64,000 bases of DNA from Flexifilum sp963727545 (GTDB lineage: Bacteria > Chloroflexota > Anaerolineae > Aggregatilineales > Phototrophicaceae), in NCBI GenBank assembly GCA_963727545.1, contig CAVSGS010000013.1, positions 248,001 through 312,000 on the forward strand, read 5' to 3'. Below, one piece after another: positions 43,594-52,810 of the stretch (its first letter is position 1; every line of letters begins with the position of its first letter). The notes under the pieces were generated by a model. The model was given only the letters and a program-made list of their open reading frames with translations, was not told the DNA's origin and did no database searches. The translations under genes were made by a program, and so were the position numbers.

Positions 43594-43992
43594 ATGACTT
43601 CCATGCTGGAAGCGCAGTTCATTAGTGTTGCTATCAATCGTCCGTTCGATGAGGTGAACGATTACCTGTCGGTGCCGCAGAACTTCGAGCAGTGGGCGGC
43701 GGGATTAGGCACAGGCTTCAAGCGGGTTGGCGACGAGTGGGTCTTTGGCGCGAACGGCGAGGCGAAAATCCGCTTCACGGCGAAGAATCCCTTCGGCGTC
43801 GCCGATCACTGGGTCTATCCGCCGGATGGGTCTGAGGTTTACGTGCCGATGCGGGCGGTCGCTAACGGCGAGGGCTGCGAGGTCACGCTGACGCTGTTCC
43901 GCCAACCCGGTATGACCGACGCTGAATTCACGCGCGATCAAGGCTTGGTGCGCAAAGATTTAGAAGCGCTAAAGGCGATCCTCGAAGGGTAA
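43594..43992 (+). CDS. SRPBCC-type (START-like) small protein
   Basis: The 132-residue protein reads like a polyketide-cyclase/START fold (FDEVNDYLSVPQNFEQWAAG, DHWVYPPDGSEVYVPMRA, EVTLTLFRQPGMTDAEF). Such proteins bind hydrophobic ligands. AAGGAG precedes the ATG. Linked in position to the VOC gene 27 bases upstream. No specific function is clear. Confidence 0.65.
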   Translation: MTSMLEAQFISVAINRPFDEVNDYLSVPQNFEQWAAGLGTGFKRVGDEWVFGANGEAKIRFTAKNPFGVADHWVYPPDGSEVYVPMRAVANGEGCEVTLTLFRQPGMTDAEFTRDQGLVRKDLEALKAILEG

Positions 43993-44674
43993 ACGGTGCT
44001 GTTTTCCACTACATCGAGCAATGTTTCGATAAACGCTTGTCCGTGGGGGCGTTACCTCTAGCGCCCATAAGCATCAAGACAAGCAATTGGACCAGTGATT
44101 TTTCGCCAATCCTCGCCAGCGGCTCGAAGCCTCTGGCTAAAAAATCAAGCCTGCTGAAGCTGCTCCGTTGCAAAGATGTCTTTTGTAGGGGCAGACCTGC
44201 GTGTCTGCCCTCAATTGGGCGCACACATCGGTGCGCCCCTACAGCAAATTGTGTGTTTGCAACAAGGCAGCTGAAGCAGGCTACCCCTAAGGTCCGATTA
44301 TTTCACAGCTGTCTGAAGACGGCTTGACTTGCTAGCTCGGTGCTGCCGCTGCGCCAAGAGCGCCGAGCGGATTGAACGCGACCCCCTAAGTTGATGCGAG
44401 TGGGGCACGGAGATTCGCGCCCTCTTTTAATGTCTTATGTTATGCTGCTACCAGCCGCCGCACCCAGATGAGCTTGTGACGAAATTCTCTAATCTGATTT
44501 GCTTGGGCATCTTGCCTAGGCGCTAGGCGTAATGAAGTGTGCATATTGCACAGCAGTGGCAATTTTCTACTATTCATCTAATCCTTTTCGGCTATACTCG
44601 ACAATATAAAGTGGTTTTTCGGCAGCACTTTAGACATGATGCCAGAATGGGCTGGCAAAGGAGCAAGCGGGTAA
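43993..44674. other. Gene-free interval, 682 bases
   Basis: It carries several repeat units (44048-44068 palindromic, CCAGCGGCTCGAAGCCTCTGG at 44116-44136, the compound palindrome at 44185-44242 and remnants of AGCTGTCTGAAGACGGCTTG near 44307). A TATACT box at 44592-44597 may serve the glutamate dehydrogenase gene. A short open frame across it has no coding character. Confidence 0.6.
44185..44242. repeat. Compound GGGGC-type palindromes
   Basis: Two palindromes in tandem share the outer GTAGGGGC/GCCCCTAC ends: GGGCAGACCTGCGTGTCTGCCC (44190-44210) and GGGCGCACACATCGGTGCGCCC (44218-44239). Confidence 0.6.
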
Positions 44675-45955
44675 ATGGTAGTCGCCTACACCCCTAAACA
44701 ACAGCAGACGACGGGTGTCTATGAAACGGCGCTCGCACAGTACGACCGAGCAGTACGTTACTTAAATCTTGATGATTCAATCTCCGAGTTTATGCGTTAT
44801 CCCCGTAGAGAATTCACCGTCAATTTCCCGGTTAAGCGTGACGATGGTCGAGTGGAGATGTTCACCGGCTATCGCGTGCATCACAGCACGGTTTTGGGTC
44901 CCTCGAAAGGTGGGATTCGCTACAGCACCGCCGTCTCGCTGGACGAAGTCCGCGCGCTGGCGATGTGGATGTCGTGGAAAAGCGCGCTGGTCAACATCCC
45001 CTACGGCGGCGCGAAGGGCGGCGTCGTGGTCGATCCCAAGACGATGAGCATGGGCGAACTCGAACGGCTGACCCGGCGCTATGCCGCCGAACTGATCCCG
45101 CTGATCAGCCCGCACGCGGACATCCCCGCGCCGGACATGGGCACCAACCCGCAGGTCATGGCGTGGATTATGGATACCTACAGCATGACCGTCGGTTACT
45201 CTGTTCCGGCGATTGTCACCGGCAAGCCGATCAACATCGGCGGCAGCTTGGGACGCAATGAGGCGACCGGACGCGGCGTGATCACCTGCATGGTCGAGGC
45301 GCTCAAGCAGCACGGCAGGGGCAAGGCAAAAGCAGACACGGCGCTGGTGATTCAGGGCTTCGGCAACGTCGGCTCGAACGCGGCGGCGTATGCTCAGTCG
45401 CTCGGCTTCAAGGTCGTCGGCGTCAGCGACGTGGACGGCGGATTGTATAACGCCAATGGCTTGGACATCGGTGCGCTGCGCAATTACGTCGCCGAAACCG
45501 GCGGACTTAAGGGCAGTGCGTTGGGCGATGAAGTGACCAACAGCGAACTGTTGACGCTTCCGTGCGACGTGCTGATCCCGGCGGCGATGGAAGGTCAGTT
45601 GACCGAAAAGAACGCCGACCGCATCCAAGCGTGGATGATCGTCGAGGGTGCCAACGGTCCGACCACCCCCGAAGCCGACGACATCATCGACGGACGCGGC
45701 ATTTTCCTCGTGCCGGACATTTTGGCGAATGCCGGCGGTGTGGTCGTCTCCTACTTCGAGTGGGTGCAGGACTTGCAAGCCTTCTTCTGGGATGAGGAAG
45801 AAATCTATCGCCAACTGCAGCGGGCGATGTCGCGCAGCTACTACGCGACCGAGCAGACCGCCGAGGAATTCGGCGTCGGCATGCGGACGGCGGCGCAGAT
45901 CACGGCGATTCGCCGGGTGGCAGGTGCGCTCGAAACCCGCGGGATTTACCCGTAA
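44675..45955 (+). CDS. gdhA: Glutamate dehydrogenase (Glu/Leu/Phe/Val family)
   Basis: The 426-residue protein is a complete GDH: glutamate-side motif PYGGAKGGVVVDP with the catalytic lysine, IPAPDMGTNPQVMAWIMD, and the Rossmann site GFGNVGSNAAAYA. It interconverts 2-oxoglutarate plus ammonia and glutamate; specificity for NAD or NADP is not readable. AAAGGAG precedes ATG. It complements P5C dehydrogenase and glutamine synthetase in the window, giving a full glutamate node. Confidence 0.95.
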   Translation: MVVAYTPKQQQTTGVYETALAQYDRAVRYLNLDDSISEFMRYPRREFTVNFPVKRDDGRVEMFTGYRVHHSTVLGPSKGGIRYSTAVSLDEVRALAMWMSWKSALVNIPYGGAKGGVVVDPKTMSMGELERLTRRYAAELIPLISPHADIPAPDMGTNPQVMAWIMDTYSMTVGYSVPAIVTGKPINIGGSLGRNEATGRGVITCMVEALKQHGRGKAKADTALVIQGFGNVGSNAAAYAQSLGFKVVGVSDVDGGLYNANGLDIGALRNYVAETGGLKGSALGDEVTNSELLTLPCDVLIPAAMEGQLTEKNADRIQAWMIVEGANGPTTPEADDIIDGRGIFLVPDILANAGGVVVSYFEWVQDLQAFFWDEEEIYRQLQRAMSRSYYATEQTAEEFGVGMRTAAQITAIRRVAGALETRGIYP

Positions 45956-45983
45956 TCGGTGAGCAGTCACAGAAAATAGCACT

Positions 45984-46028
45984 GTAGGGGCGGGTTTCAG
46001 GCTTGCAAAGCAAGCACCCCGCCCCTAC
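45984..46028. repeat. GTAGGGGC-type palindrome, GCTTGCAAAGCAAGC core
   Basis: GTAGGGGCGGG outer arm pairs with CCCGCCCCTAC; an inner GCTTGCAAAGCAAGC stem gives a two-step hairpin after the gdhA stop. Confidence 0.65.
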
Positions 46029-46126
46029 TGATTTGAAATCGATGATGGGTTGCAGAAGCAACCCATTTTGCTTTTCCAGAAATTAGGCGCTACAAATGGA
46101 TGTAATCAACGAACATAGGAATATTG

Positions 46127-48331
46127 ATGGATTTTAGAGAACTGCTGGCAAGTATCTTACAGTCGAACTCCGGTCAGGCTCAGTCGGTCCAGCAGGCGCT
46201 GGACGAGGGCTGGCTGGCGGAACGAGCCGAAGAATATGAGCGGGCATTTGCCGCCTTTGAACAAGCGATCCACTGGGCGCAAGCGCGGCAGCATGACGGA
46301 TCGCTGCTGACTGCCTCGGCGCTGATGGCGCGGCTGCATCAAGCCGAAATTCGGATGCGACAGGGACGCAGCGATGAAGCCAAATCACTGGCACAGACCG
46401 CCCTCGACGGTGCGCAGGGGCAGACCGAACGCGCCTATGCGACCGGCATGATCGGTGTGCTGGCGCAGGCTAAAGGTGATTGGACAGCCGCGCGCACCGC
46501 TTACGAGCAAGCGCTCAGCGAGGCGCGATCTGCCGGAGCGCTCGGCGCTGAAGGGCGGGCGCTCGGTCATTTGGGCGCCAGTTATCTCCATGATGGCAAT
46601 GCCAGCTATGCGATCCATTTGCTGCGCGATGCGCTCTCCAAGTTGAATACGTCGGGCGATCTCGACTTGAACAGCTTGTTCACCGGGCTGCTTGGTCAGG
46701 CGCTGATTCAGAGCGGGCAGGAGATCGAAGGGCTGCCGCTGATCGAGCGGGCGCTGCGAGTCGCCTCGGCGGTCGGCTACCGGCTCTATGAGCGTCGCTG
46801 GGCGACGCTGCTGGGTCAGCGTGCGCTGGCGGAAGGACGCTATCAGGATGCGGCGACCTACACGGCGCAAGTCCTGCGCTTGTTTCCGCCGGATACCGTC
46901 TCAGCCGAGACCGTCGCCGCTGCCGTGCAGATGGTCAAGGTCAGTTTAGGACTGCACCGGAGCGACGACGCCTTTAAATATGCCCAAATTGCGCTTGACA
47001 GCGCGGCGAAACTCGACGACCCGGAACTTCAGCGGATGGTGCAAGGGGCTTACGGCGTCGTGCTGCGATCAGCCGGGCGAAGCAGCGAGGCGATCCCCTA
47101 CTTGCAGGCTGCGGCTAATGCTGCGGCTGGTGGTTCAGCCGAAGCGCCAGCCGACGACGATCGCGCGGATGTGGACGTGCTGCGCGCGTTAGCCGCTGCG
47201 GAAGTGGACAGTCACGCCTTCGAGTCCGCCGTCGCGACCTATCAGCGGGCGATCCGGCAGGCGGAAGCTGAAGGATCGGCGTTAGAGTTGGCACAAACCC
47301 GGCGTGATTTGGGTTTGGCTTATCAAAAAGAAGGCGATTACAACGCCGCGATCGGCGAATGGTCGGCGGCGCTGGCGATCTACGAGCGACAGCGGGCTTA
47401 CGCGCAAGTGGCGCGGCTGTACTGTGACATCGGCAGCGCGCGCAAGCTGGTCGGTCAGCGCGGGCGGGGGATCAAGGACTACGAACAGGCATTGATGATC
47501 TTGAACTCGCTGGGCGAAAGCGATGCCGAGACGCGCGGCTTGGTGCTGTCGAACGCTGCCAACGCCTATGCCGAGCAGGGCGATGCCGAATCCGCCGACG
47601 CCTTTTTCACGGAATCGATTGCGATTGCCGAGCGGTTGGGCGACCGGGTGGCGGAGGCGACTCGCTGCGGCAATTACGGCTGGTTTTTGCTGCTGGTCGG
47701 GCGACCGCGCCGGGCGCTGGCGACGCTGGAACGCGCGCTGGCGATCAGCGAGTCGCTCGGTTTGACGCTCCCGGCGGCGGTGCAGTATGACAATCTCGGT
47801 CTGGTCTACGACTCGCTGGGCGATACCACGATCGCGCTGGAACGCCACCGGAAAGCGCTGGCGCTGGTCAGCGGGCATGGCGATCCGCTGTGGACGGCGC
47901 AGATCAAGGTCAACCTCGCCAATACGCTGATCGCGGTGGCGTCGCTGGACGAGGCGCAGACCCTGCTCGACGAAGCGCTGGCGCAAGCGCGGGCGAGTGG
48001 TCACGCCGAAGCGACCATTTCGGCGTTGATCGGCTTAGGGCGGCTGCGGATCGCGCAAGAGCAGCCCGGCACGGCGGACGAATTCATCGCCGAGGCGATC
48101 AATCTGGCGCGCAAGATCGAGAACCGGCGGCTGCTCGCTGAGGTGCTGAGCCTGCAAAGTCAGCAGCAGGCGGTGCTCGATCGCCAAGCTGAGGCGCAGG
48201 CGGCATGGAGTGAGGCGGAGCGGCTCTACAAGATACTGCACATGTCGCAGGGCAAGACCGCAGCCGACGTGGCTGCGGCTGAGCGCCACGCAGCCGTAAA
48301 AGTCACTTTTGTTCCAGAATTTGACGGATAA
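46127..48331 (+). CDS. TPR-repeat protein (about 734 residues)
   Basis: Nearly the whole chain is tetratricopeptide repeats (for example AYEQALSEARSAGALGAEGR, ALAIYERQRAYAQVARLYCD and LERALAISESLGLTLPAAV), about 14-16 of them. There is no signal peptide, membrane helix, helix-turn-helix or enzymatic domain, so it is a cytoplasmic scaffold or signalling adaptor similar to the C-terminal part of AfsR/LuxR-type regulators. ATG 46127 follows AGGAATATTG. Partners are unknown. Confidence 0.75.
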   Translation: MDFRELLASILQSNSGQAQSVQQALDEGWLAERAEEYERAFAAFEQAIHWAQARQHDGSLLTASALMARLHQAEIRMRQGRSDEAKSLAQTALDGAQGQTERAYATGMIGVLAQAKGDWTAARTAYEQALSEARSAGALGAEGRALGHLGASYLHDGNASYAIHLLRDALSKLNTSGDLDLNSLFTGLLGQALIQSGQEIEGLPLIERALRVASAVGYRLYERRWATLLGQRALAEGRYQDAATYTAQVLRLFPPDTVSAETVAAAVQMVKVSLGLHRSDDAFKYAQIALDSAAKLDDPELQRMVQGAYGVVLRSAGRSSEAIPYLQAAANAAAGGSAEAPADDDRADVDVLRALAAAEVDSHAFESAVATYQRAIRQAEAEGSALELAQTRRDLGLAYQKEGDYNAAIGEWSAALAIYERQRAYAQVARLYCDIGSARKLVGQRGRGIKDYEQALMILNSLGESDAETRGLVLSNAANAYAEQGDAESADAFFTESIAIAERLGDRVAEATRCGNYGWFLLLVGRPRRALATLERALAISESLGLTLPAAVQYDNLGLVYDSLGDTTIALERHRKALALVSGHGDPLWTAQIKVNLANTLIAVASLDEAQTLLDEALAQARASGHAEATISALIGLGRLRIAQEQPGTADEFIAEAINLARKIENRRLLAEVLSLQSQQQAVLDRQAEAQAAWSEAERLYKILHMSQGKTAADVAAAERHAAVKVTFVPEFDG

Positions 48332-48350
48332 CATGGTCTAATTGTTCATT

Positions 48351-48378
48351 GTAGGGGCGTTATATATAACGCCCCTAC
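48351..48378. repeat. Perfect 28-bp GTAGGGGC palindrome
   Basis: GTAGGGGCGTTATA and its exact complement, between the TPR gene and the glycosyltransferase gene. Confidence 0.75.
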
Positions 48379-48404
48379 AGCCGTGTATACATTTTGGACT
48401 CCTA

Positions 48405-49663
48405 ATGGCGAAATTCTGGTTTGTCTCGGCACCGCTGTTCAGTCATCTCGACTGGGGCGGCTATCTTAAAGACGGCACAGGCGTTACAGGCGCGCGGTCA
48501 CGACGTGACGTGGATCAGCGAGAACACGCTCGGCGGGGCGCTGGCGGCGGCGGGCGATTCCCTTCGCGCCGATCCGCAGGACGGGCTGGCTCTGGCCCCC
48601 GCCGCCCACGCCGGACTTGTCGAGCATCCCGCCGCAGGAAGCGGTGATGCTGCGCTATCGTCGCGCGCTCGACACGTGGCTGAGCGAGGAGCTGGTCGGC
48701 GAGGCGGTCGCCGCGCTGATCGAACTGGCGGACGAGATCGGCACGCCCGACGCCATCGTCACCGATCCGTTTCTGACGGCGGCGGCGCTGGCGGCTGAGG
48801 CGCTAGGCGATGCGAAACATCGCACCGTGCCGCTGGCGGTCTGCGGCTGGGTGGCACAGAAGGAACTCAACGAGGATTTCCTGTTCCCGGTGCAGCGCGA
48901 GCTTGGCTCGGAGAGTCAGGGGCGGATCGAGCGGCTGCTGGAGCGCTTCGGCTTGCAGGGCGCCAACATTGCGCCGGGACCGACGCCGTCGATCCTCAGC
49001 CCGCATCTGCACGTCAGCTACTTCAGCGAGTCGTGGTACGCGGCGGATGGGGAAAATCTGCTGCCGCAAACGCTGTTCGTCGGCGGCAAACCAACCCCGC
49101 CGACCGACGATCCGCCGGAGTGGCTGCGCGCGATCCCCGCCGACGTGCCGCTGGCGCTGGTGACGCTGGGCACGACGTTTACGGGCGATCTCGGCTTCTT
49201 TAGCTGGTCGGCGCAGGCGGCGGCGCGCGCCGGGATGCTGCCGATCGTCGTCGTCGGCTGGAATCCGATGCCGCCGGAGAGCAAGACCAAGCTGATCGCC
49301 GCCTTGCCGAAAGGGACGCGGCTGCTCAATTTCGTGCCGTTCGATCAGGTGCTGCCGCGCTTGAAGCTGATGATCCATCACGGCGGGATGGGGACGACTC
49401 ACGCGGCGCTGATTCACGGCATCCCGCAGATCGTCGTCCCGCACGCCGCCGATCAGCGCGGGCAGGCGCGGCGCGTCGCGCAGGCGAAAGTCGGCTTGAA
49501 CTTGACGGCGCTCGACGTGCGGCAGGGGATGCTGTTCGAGGGTGTCAAGGCGCTGGCGAGCGACGAAAACGTCCGGCAGACGGCGCGCGATCTCGCGGCG
49601 GAACTGGCAGTACTCGGCGGCGCGGAACGCGCGGCGGAAGCGGTGGAAGGGATCGTGCTGTAG
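48405..49663 (+). CDS. UGT-like glycosyltransferase, two frame breaks
   Basis: The protein starts MAKFWFVSAPLFSHLDWGG, shifts frame at 48469 (AAA run) into KTAQALQARGHDVTWISEN, shifts again at about 48598 (CCCCC run) into LSSIPPQEAVMLRYRRALD, and ends with the UGT donor-binding region (HHGGMGTTHAALIHGIPQIV). The restored length is about 418 residues. The two-His/Gly-rich block matches family GT1 macrolide/MGT-type enzymes acting on small molecules or lipids. Acceptor unknown. The breaks fall in homopolymers. Confidence 0.75.
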
Positions 49664-49682
49664 AGGCAGAACTTAGTTCTGC
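49662..49682. repeat. GGCAGAACTTAGTTCTGCC palindrome
   Basis: Short copy of the GGGGC-type palindrome family at the stop of the glycosyltransferase gene. Confidence 0.55.
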
Positions 49683-49687
49683 CCGAC

Positions 49688-49730
49688 AACCCCTCATCTC
49701 CGACCCTTCTTCCATGCAGGCGGGGATAGC
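49688..49730. repeat. CCTCATCTCC-type repeat
   Basis: CCCCTCATCTCCGACCCTTC then GCAGGCGGGGATAG, a degenerate CCTCACCC/CTCTCC family member. Confidence 0.45.
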
Positions 49731-49799
49731 GGAGGAATGCCAACGGCATGAGGATGGGCGAACCCCGTGCTTGATTGCTAAAAAATCACAAAGGGCACG

Positions 49800-50594
49800 C
49801 TAGGCTGGTTTCGTCCCGGCGATCAAAATGTGGACGTGATCGAACCCGGCGTCGGGCGTTCCGGCGGCGGTCGGCTTGAGGTGCTCGGCGACGGCATCCG
49901 GCGCTTGCACCAGCAGGATTTGCAGGTGCGCGATCACCTCCGGTGTGCAGCCCTGCCGCTCCGCCCACGTGACGAGGTGGGCGCGCTTGCGCAGCCACTC
50001 GACGTGATCGACGGTCAGTCCGCTGTCGAGGAAGTCGCCGCGCCATTCGTATTCGCTCAGCGCGCGGTTGTGACTGGGGTCGCGCAGGCGCTCGAAGGCT
50101 TCGACGTAAGCGGCGGCTTTCTCATCCTCCGGCAAAACGTGATCCTGCACGACCAGTCGCCCGCCCGGTTTGAGCGCGCGGGCTGCCTCGCGCACGAAGC
50201 GGTAAATGTCGGGGAAGTGGTGCGGCGCAATCCGGCAGGTGATCAGGTCGAAGCTGTTCGCGGCGAAAGGCAGATTCTCGGCATCGGCGGGGACGTAATC
50301 GACGTTCGCCGCGCCCTTGCTGGCGATGAAGGCGCGGGCGGTCGCCAACATGGTCGGGGCGTAGTCGGTGGCGATCATCCTGCGGACGTGCGGCGCGAGC
50401 TTGAGGGCAGTGTGTCCGCCGCCGGTGGCGATGTCGCACGCGAGCCAATCGGCGCTGCTTTCGGCAGCGCTAACGGCGACTTCGAGCAGGCGGTCGAGGT
50501 CGGCGCCCTGCGAATGGGTCGGGCTGGTGACGTAGCCTTGCGCGAACTGGCTGAAGCGCTCGCGCGAGTGCGCTTTCTGATCGTCGGCTGGCAT
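49800..50594 (-). CDS. Class I SAM methyltransferase (UbiE/YcgJ-like)
   Basis: The 264-residue protein starts with SRERFSQFAQGYVTSP and has motif I (ACDIATGGGHTALKLAPHV), then YVPADAENLPFAANSFD and ALKPGGRLVVQD, all typical for UbiE/COQ5-like enzymes. It may act on quinone or another small substrate, but the fold alone does not decide. No other quinone gene is adjacent. Start ATG 50594. Confidence 0.82.
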   Translation of the reverse strand: MPADDQKAHSRERFSQFAQGYVTSPTHSQGADLDRLLEVAVSAAESSADWLACDIATGGGHTALKLAPHVRRMIATDYAPTMLATARAFIASKGAANVDYVPADAENLPFAANSFDLITCRIAPHHFPDIYRFVREAARALKPGGRLVVQDHVLPEDEKAAAYVEAFERLRDPSHNRALSEYEWRGDFLDSGLTVDHVEWLRKRAHLVTWAERQGCTPEVIAHLQILLVQAPDAVAEHLKPTAAGTPDAGFDHVHILIAGTKPA

Positions 50595-50637
50595 GGCGGT
50601 CTCCTCTTTATCCTTATGCGGAAAAGATAATCAATAA

Positions 50638-50716
50638 ACCGCCAAGACGCCAAGATCGCCAAGATAGTGCTAAAAGATTCAACGCAAAGGCGCAAAGAAG
50701 AAAAGAAAGACGCAAA
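50638..50716. repeat. Short tandem units CGCCAAGA and CGCAAAGG
   Basis: Three CGCCAAG units (50640-50663) followed by two to three CGCAAAG units (50682-50716) make up the spacer between the methyltransferase and queG. This is a fourth type of short-repeat array in the window. Confidence 0.5.
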
Positions 50717-50735
50717 GGACAAGTAGAATAGAGAT

Positions 50736-51882
50736 ATGACTTTTTCGACGGATGCGATCAAGGAGAAAGCGCGCGAACTCGGCTTCGACCTCGCCGGGGT
50801 GACGCGCGCCGAGCCGTCGCCGCAGCTTGACGCCTATTTCCGCTGGATCGACGCCGGGATGCACGGCTCGATGGGCTATATGGCGCGCCCGGATCGACAG
50901 GCGCGGCGGCGCGACCTCAACCTGATCCTGCCCGGTGTGCAGTCGCTGATCGTCGTCGGGCTGGACTACGGCGCGCGGATTCCGGCAGACGTGCTGGACG
51001 ACCCGTCACGCGGACGGATTGCTGCCTATGCGTGGGGGCTGGACTATCACGACTTGATTGCGCCGCGTCTGGAAACGCTGGCGGCGTGGCTGCAAGCCGA
51101 GAGCGGGCAGCGGCTATCGCAGCGCGTCTACGTCGATACCGGCGCGATCCTCGAACGGAGCCACGCGCAGCAAGCCGGACTCGGCTTCACCGGCAAGAAT
51201 ACCATGCTGATCCACCCGCGCCGGGGGAGCAGCTTCTTCATCGGCGAGATCCTGACCGACCTCGAATTCGACACTTATGACGTGCCCGGTCGCGCGACGA
51301 TGTGCGGATCGTGTTCACGCTGCCTCAGCGCTTGTCCAACCGACGCCTTCCCGCGCCCGCACGTGCTCGACGCGCGCCGCTGCATCAGCGCGCTGACCAT
51401 CGAGCATAAGGGCTGGATCGACCGCGAACTGCGCCCGTTGATTTGGCAACTGGGTTTATGGCTGCGACGTTTGTCAGGACGTGTGCCCGTTCGGGCGTTT
51501 CGCCCAGCCGACCCGCGAGATCGCCTTGCAGCCGACCGACCTCGACCGTGCTGCGCCGCCGCTGCTCGATCTGCTGGCGCTGGACGAGGCGAGTTTTGCC
51601 GCCCGCTTCACTGGATCGGCGATCGCGCGGATCAAGCGGGATCGGCTGGTGCGGAACGCCTGCATCGCTGCCGGGAATTGGGGGAACGGTGCCGCTGAAG
51701 CGGCAATGGCGATCCCGCTGCTGGTCAAGCTGCTGGACGATCCGAGTCCGCTGGTGCGTGGTCACGCGGCGTGGGCGTTGGGGCGGATCGATGCCGCGCT
51801 GCCTGTGCTCAAACGGTGCTATGATCGGGAAACCGATGCTGACGTCCGCGCCGAAATCGCCCTCGCTATCGAGGGGGTATAA
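50736..51882 (+). CDS. queG: Epoxyqueuosine reductase, one frame break
   Basis: The protein has the QueG N terminus (ELGFDLAGVTRAEP), the cobalamin region with VYVDTGAILERSHAQQAGLGF, the first [4Fe-4S] block CGSCSRCLSACPTDAF, and RPLI then, after removing one T near 51443, GNWVYGCDVCQDVCPFGRFA with the second cluster. The C terminus has HEAT-like repeats (PSPLVRGHAAWALGRID). It performs the last step of queuosine synthesis, reducing epoxyqueuosine in tRNA, and pairs with tgt at 31.6 kb. Restored length about 381 residues. Confidence 0.88.
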
Positions 51883-51932
51883 GCAAGCGCTGACTGACAG
51901 CGTTTAGGTCAGAGTTATCATGTTCAGAAAGT

Positions 51933-51958
51933 GTGGGCGCAGCACGCTGCGCCCCTAC
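51933..51958. repeat. GTGGGCGCAGCACGCTGCGCCC palindrome
   Basis: GGGGC-type family copy ending CCCCTAC, in the gap after queG. Confidence 0.65.
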
Positions 51959-52057
51959 GAAAGCCCGGCTTTTCACTCGTTTTGCACATGAGCCAACTTA
52001 TTGCTTTTAACTTTCTACTTGGTGATCGTCAACTGAGTTGTGTTTAGGAGACTCCTC

Positions 52058-52276
52058 ATGGAACACAAGTCGTTTACCGTACCGAACATTGGCTGTGACA
52101 ACTGCGTCCGCACGATTGTCAACGAGCTGAGCCAGAAGCAGGGCGTCACCCACGTCGAAGGCGACGTCGATACCAAGCGCGTCACCGTCGATTGGGAAGC
52201 GCCGATGACGTGGGATGGAATCGTCGAGACGCTCGATGCCATCGATTATTCACCAGCCGAGACGCTCACGCCGTAA
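52058..52276 (+). CDS. Heavy-metal-associated (HMA/CopZ-like) protein
   Basis: The 72-residue ferredoxin-fold protein has MEHKSFTVPNIGCDNCVRTI with the CxxC metal site (CDNC), so it probably carries Cu(I) or another soft metal in the cytoplasm. ATG 52058 was chosen because AGGAG lies 7 bases before it; the longer upstream frame lacks one. No copper ATPase lies next to it. Confidence 0.85.
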   Translation: MEHKSFTVPNIGCDNCVRTIVNELSQKQGVTHVEGDVDTKRVTVDWEAPMTWDGIVETLDAIDYSPAETLTP

Positions 52277-52344
52277 AAGCTGACCACACCGCCGATTCCG
52301 CTCTCTAGGGGGCGAAAAACAGCGTGATCCGCCAGCGCGGGACT

Positions 52345-52374
52345 TTGATTTGTCGGTTCGATCCATGATAAAAT
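52345..52374 (+). promoter_or_regulatory. Probable promoter before the second HMA-like gene
   Basis: TTGATT (52345-52350) and TAAAAT (52369-52374) with 18 bases between, 38 bases before the start. The second gene therefore likely has its own transcript. Confidence 0.45.
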
Positions 52375-52411
52375 GATGGTAATGTTTACTGTAAGTTATG
52401 GAGGCGAACCG

Positions 52412-52630
52412 ATGGATAGCAAAACGTTCATGATCCCGACCATGATGCCCGCCGACGGCGAGTTGATCGAGACCGAGTTGGAGCAGATCGCGGGCGTGCG
52501 GCAGGTGCTGATCGATCAGCCGACGCACAGCATCACCGTGACGTGGGCTAACCCGGCGACGTGGGCAACAATTGAACGGCGTCTGCTCGTGCTCAACTTC
52601 ACGCCGGATCTGCCCCATGATGATTTCTAG
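52412..52630 (+). CDS. HMA-like protein without the CxxC metal site
   Basis: This 72-residue protein has the same length and layout as its neighbour (MDSKTFMIPTMMPADGELIE versus the CopZ-like protein), but the metal loop GCDNCVR is replaced by MMPADGE, with no cysteine at all. The fold is likely kept (TWATIERRLLVLNFTPDL). It may have a role without metal, or be a degenerating copy. ATG 52412 lies after GGAGGCG. Confidence 0.65.
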   Translation: MDSKTFMIPTMMPADGELIETELEQIAGVRQVLIDQPTHSITVTWANPATWATIERRLLVLNFTPDLPHDDF

Positions 52631-52632
52631 CG

Positions 52633-52678
52633 CCCCTCACCCCCGACCCCTCTCCCACGCAGGCGGGGAGAGGGGAGA
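52633..52678. repeat. CCTCACCCC/CTCTCC repeat
   Basis: CCCCTCACCCCCGACCCCTC then GGCGGGGAGAGGGGAG, directly after the second HMA-like gene. Confidence 0.65.
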
Positions 52679-52810
52679 AAGCTACGGATCGAGGGAGAAA
52701 CAAACCTTAATCCGAAAAACTGTCGTCTCTATGGGGCGGAAAAATGGCGAGCATTCGCCACACCAGAGGGGCGCTTGGCGGACGTTGGTCATTTGAACTC
52801 ACTTCATGCG

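Noticed and set aside
44037..44327. Open frame in the gap before gdhA
   Set aside because: It is made of palindromic repeat units and has no ribosome site.
50638..50716. CRISPR array
   Set aside because: Units are 7-9 bases, without spacers or a conserved 25-37 base repeat, and no cas gene is present.
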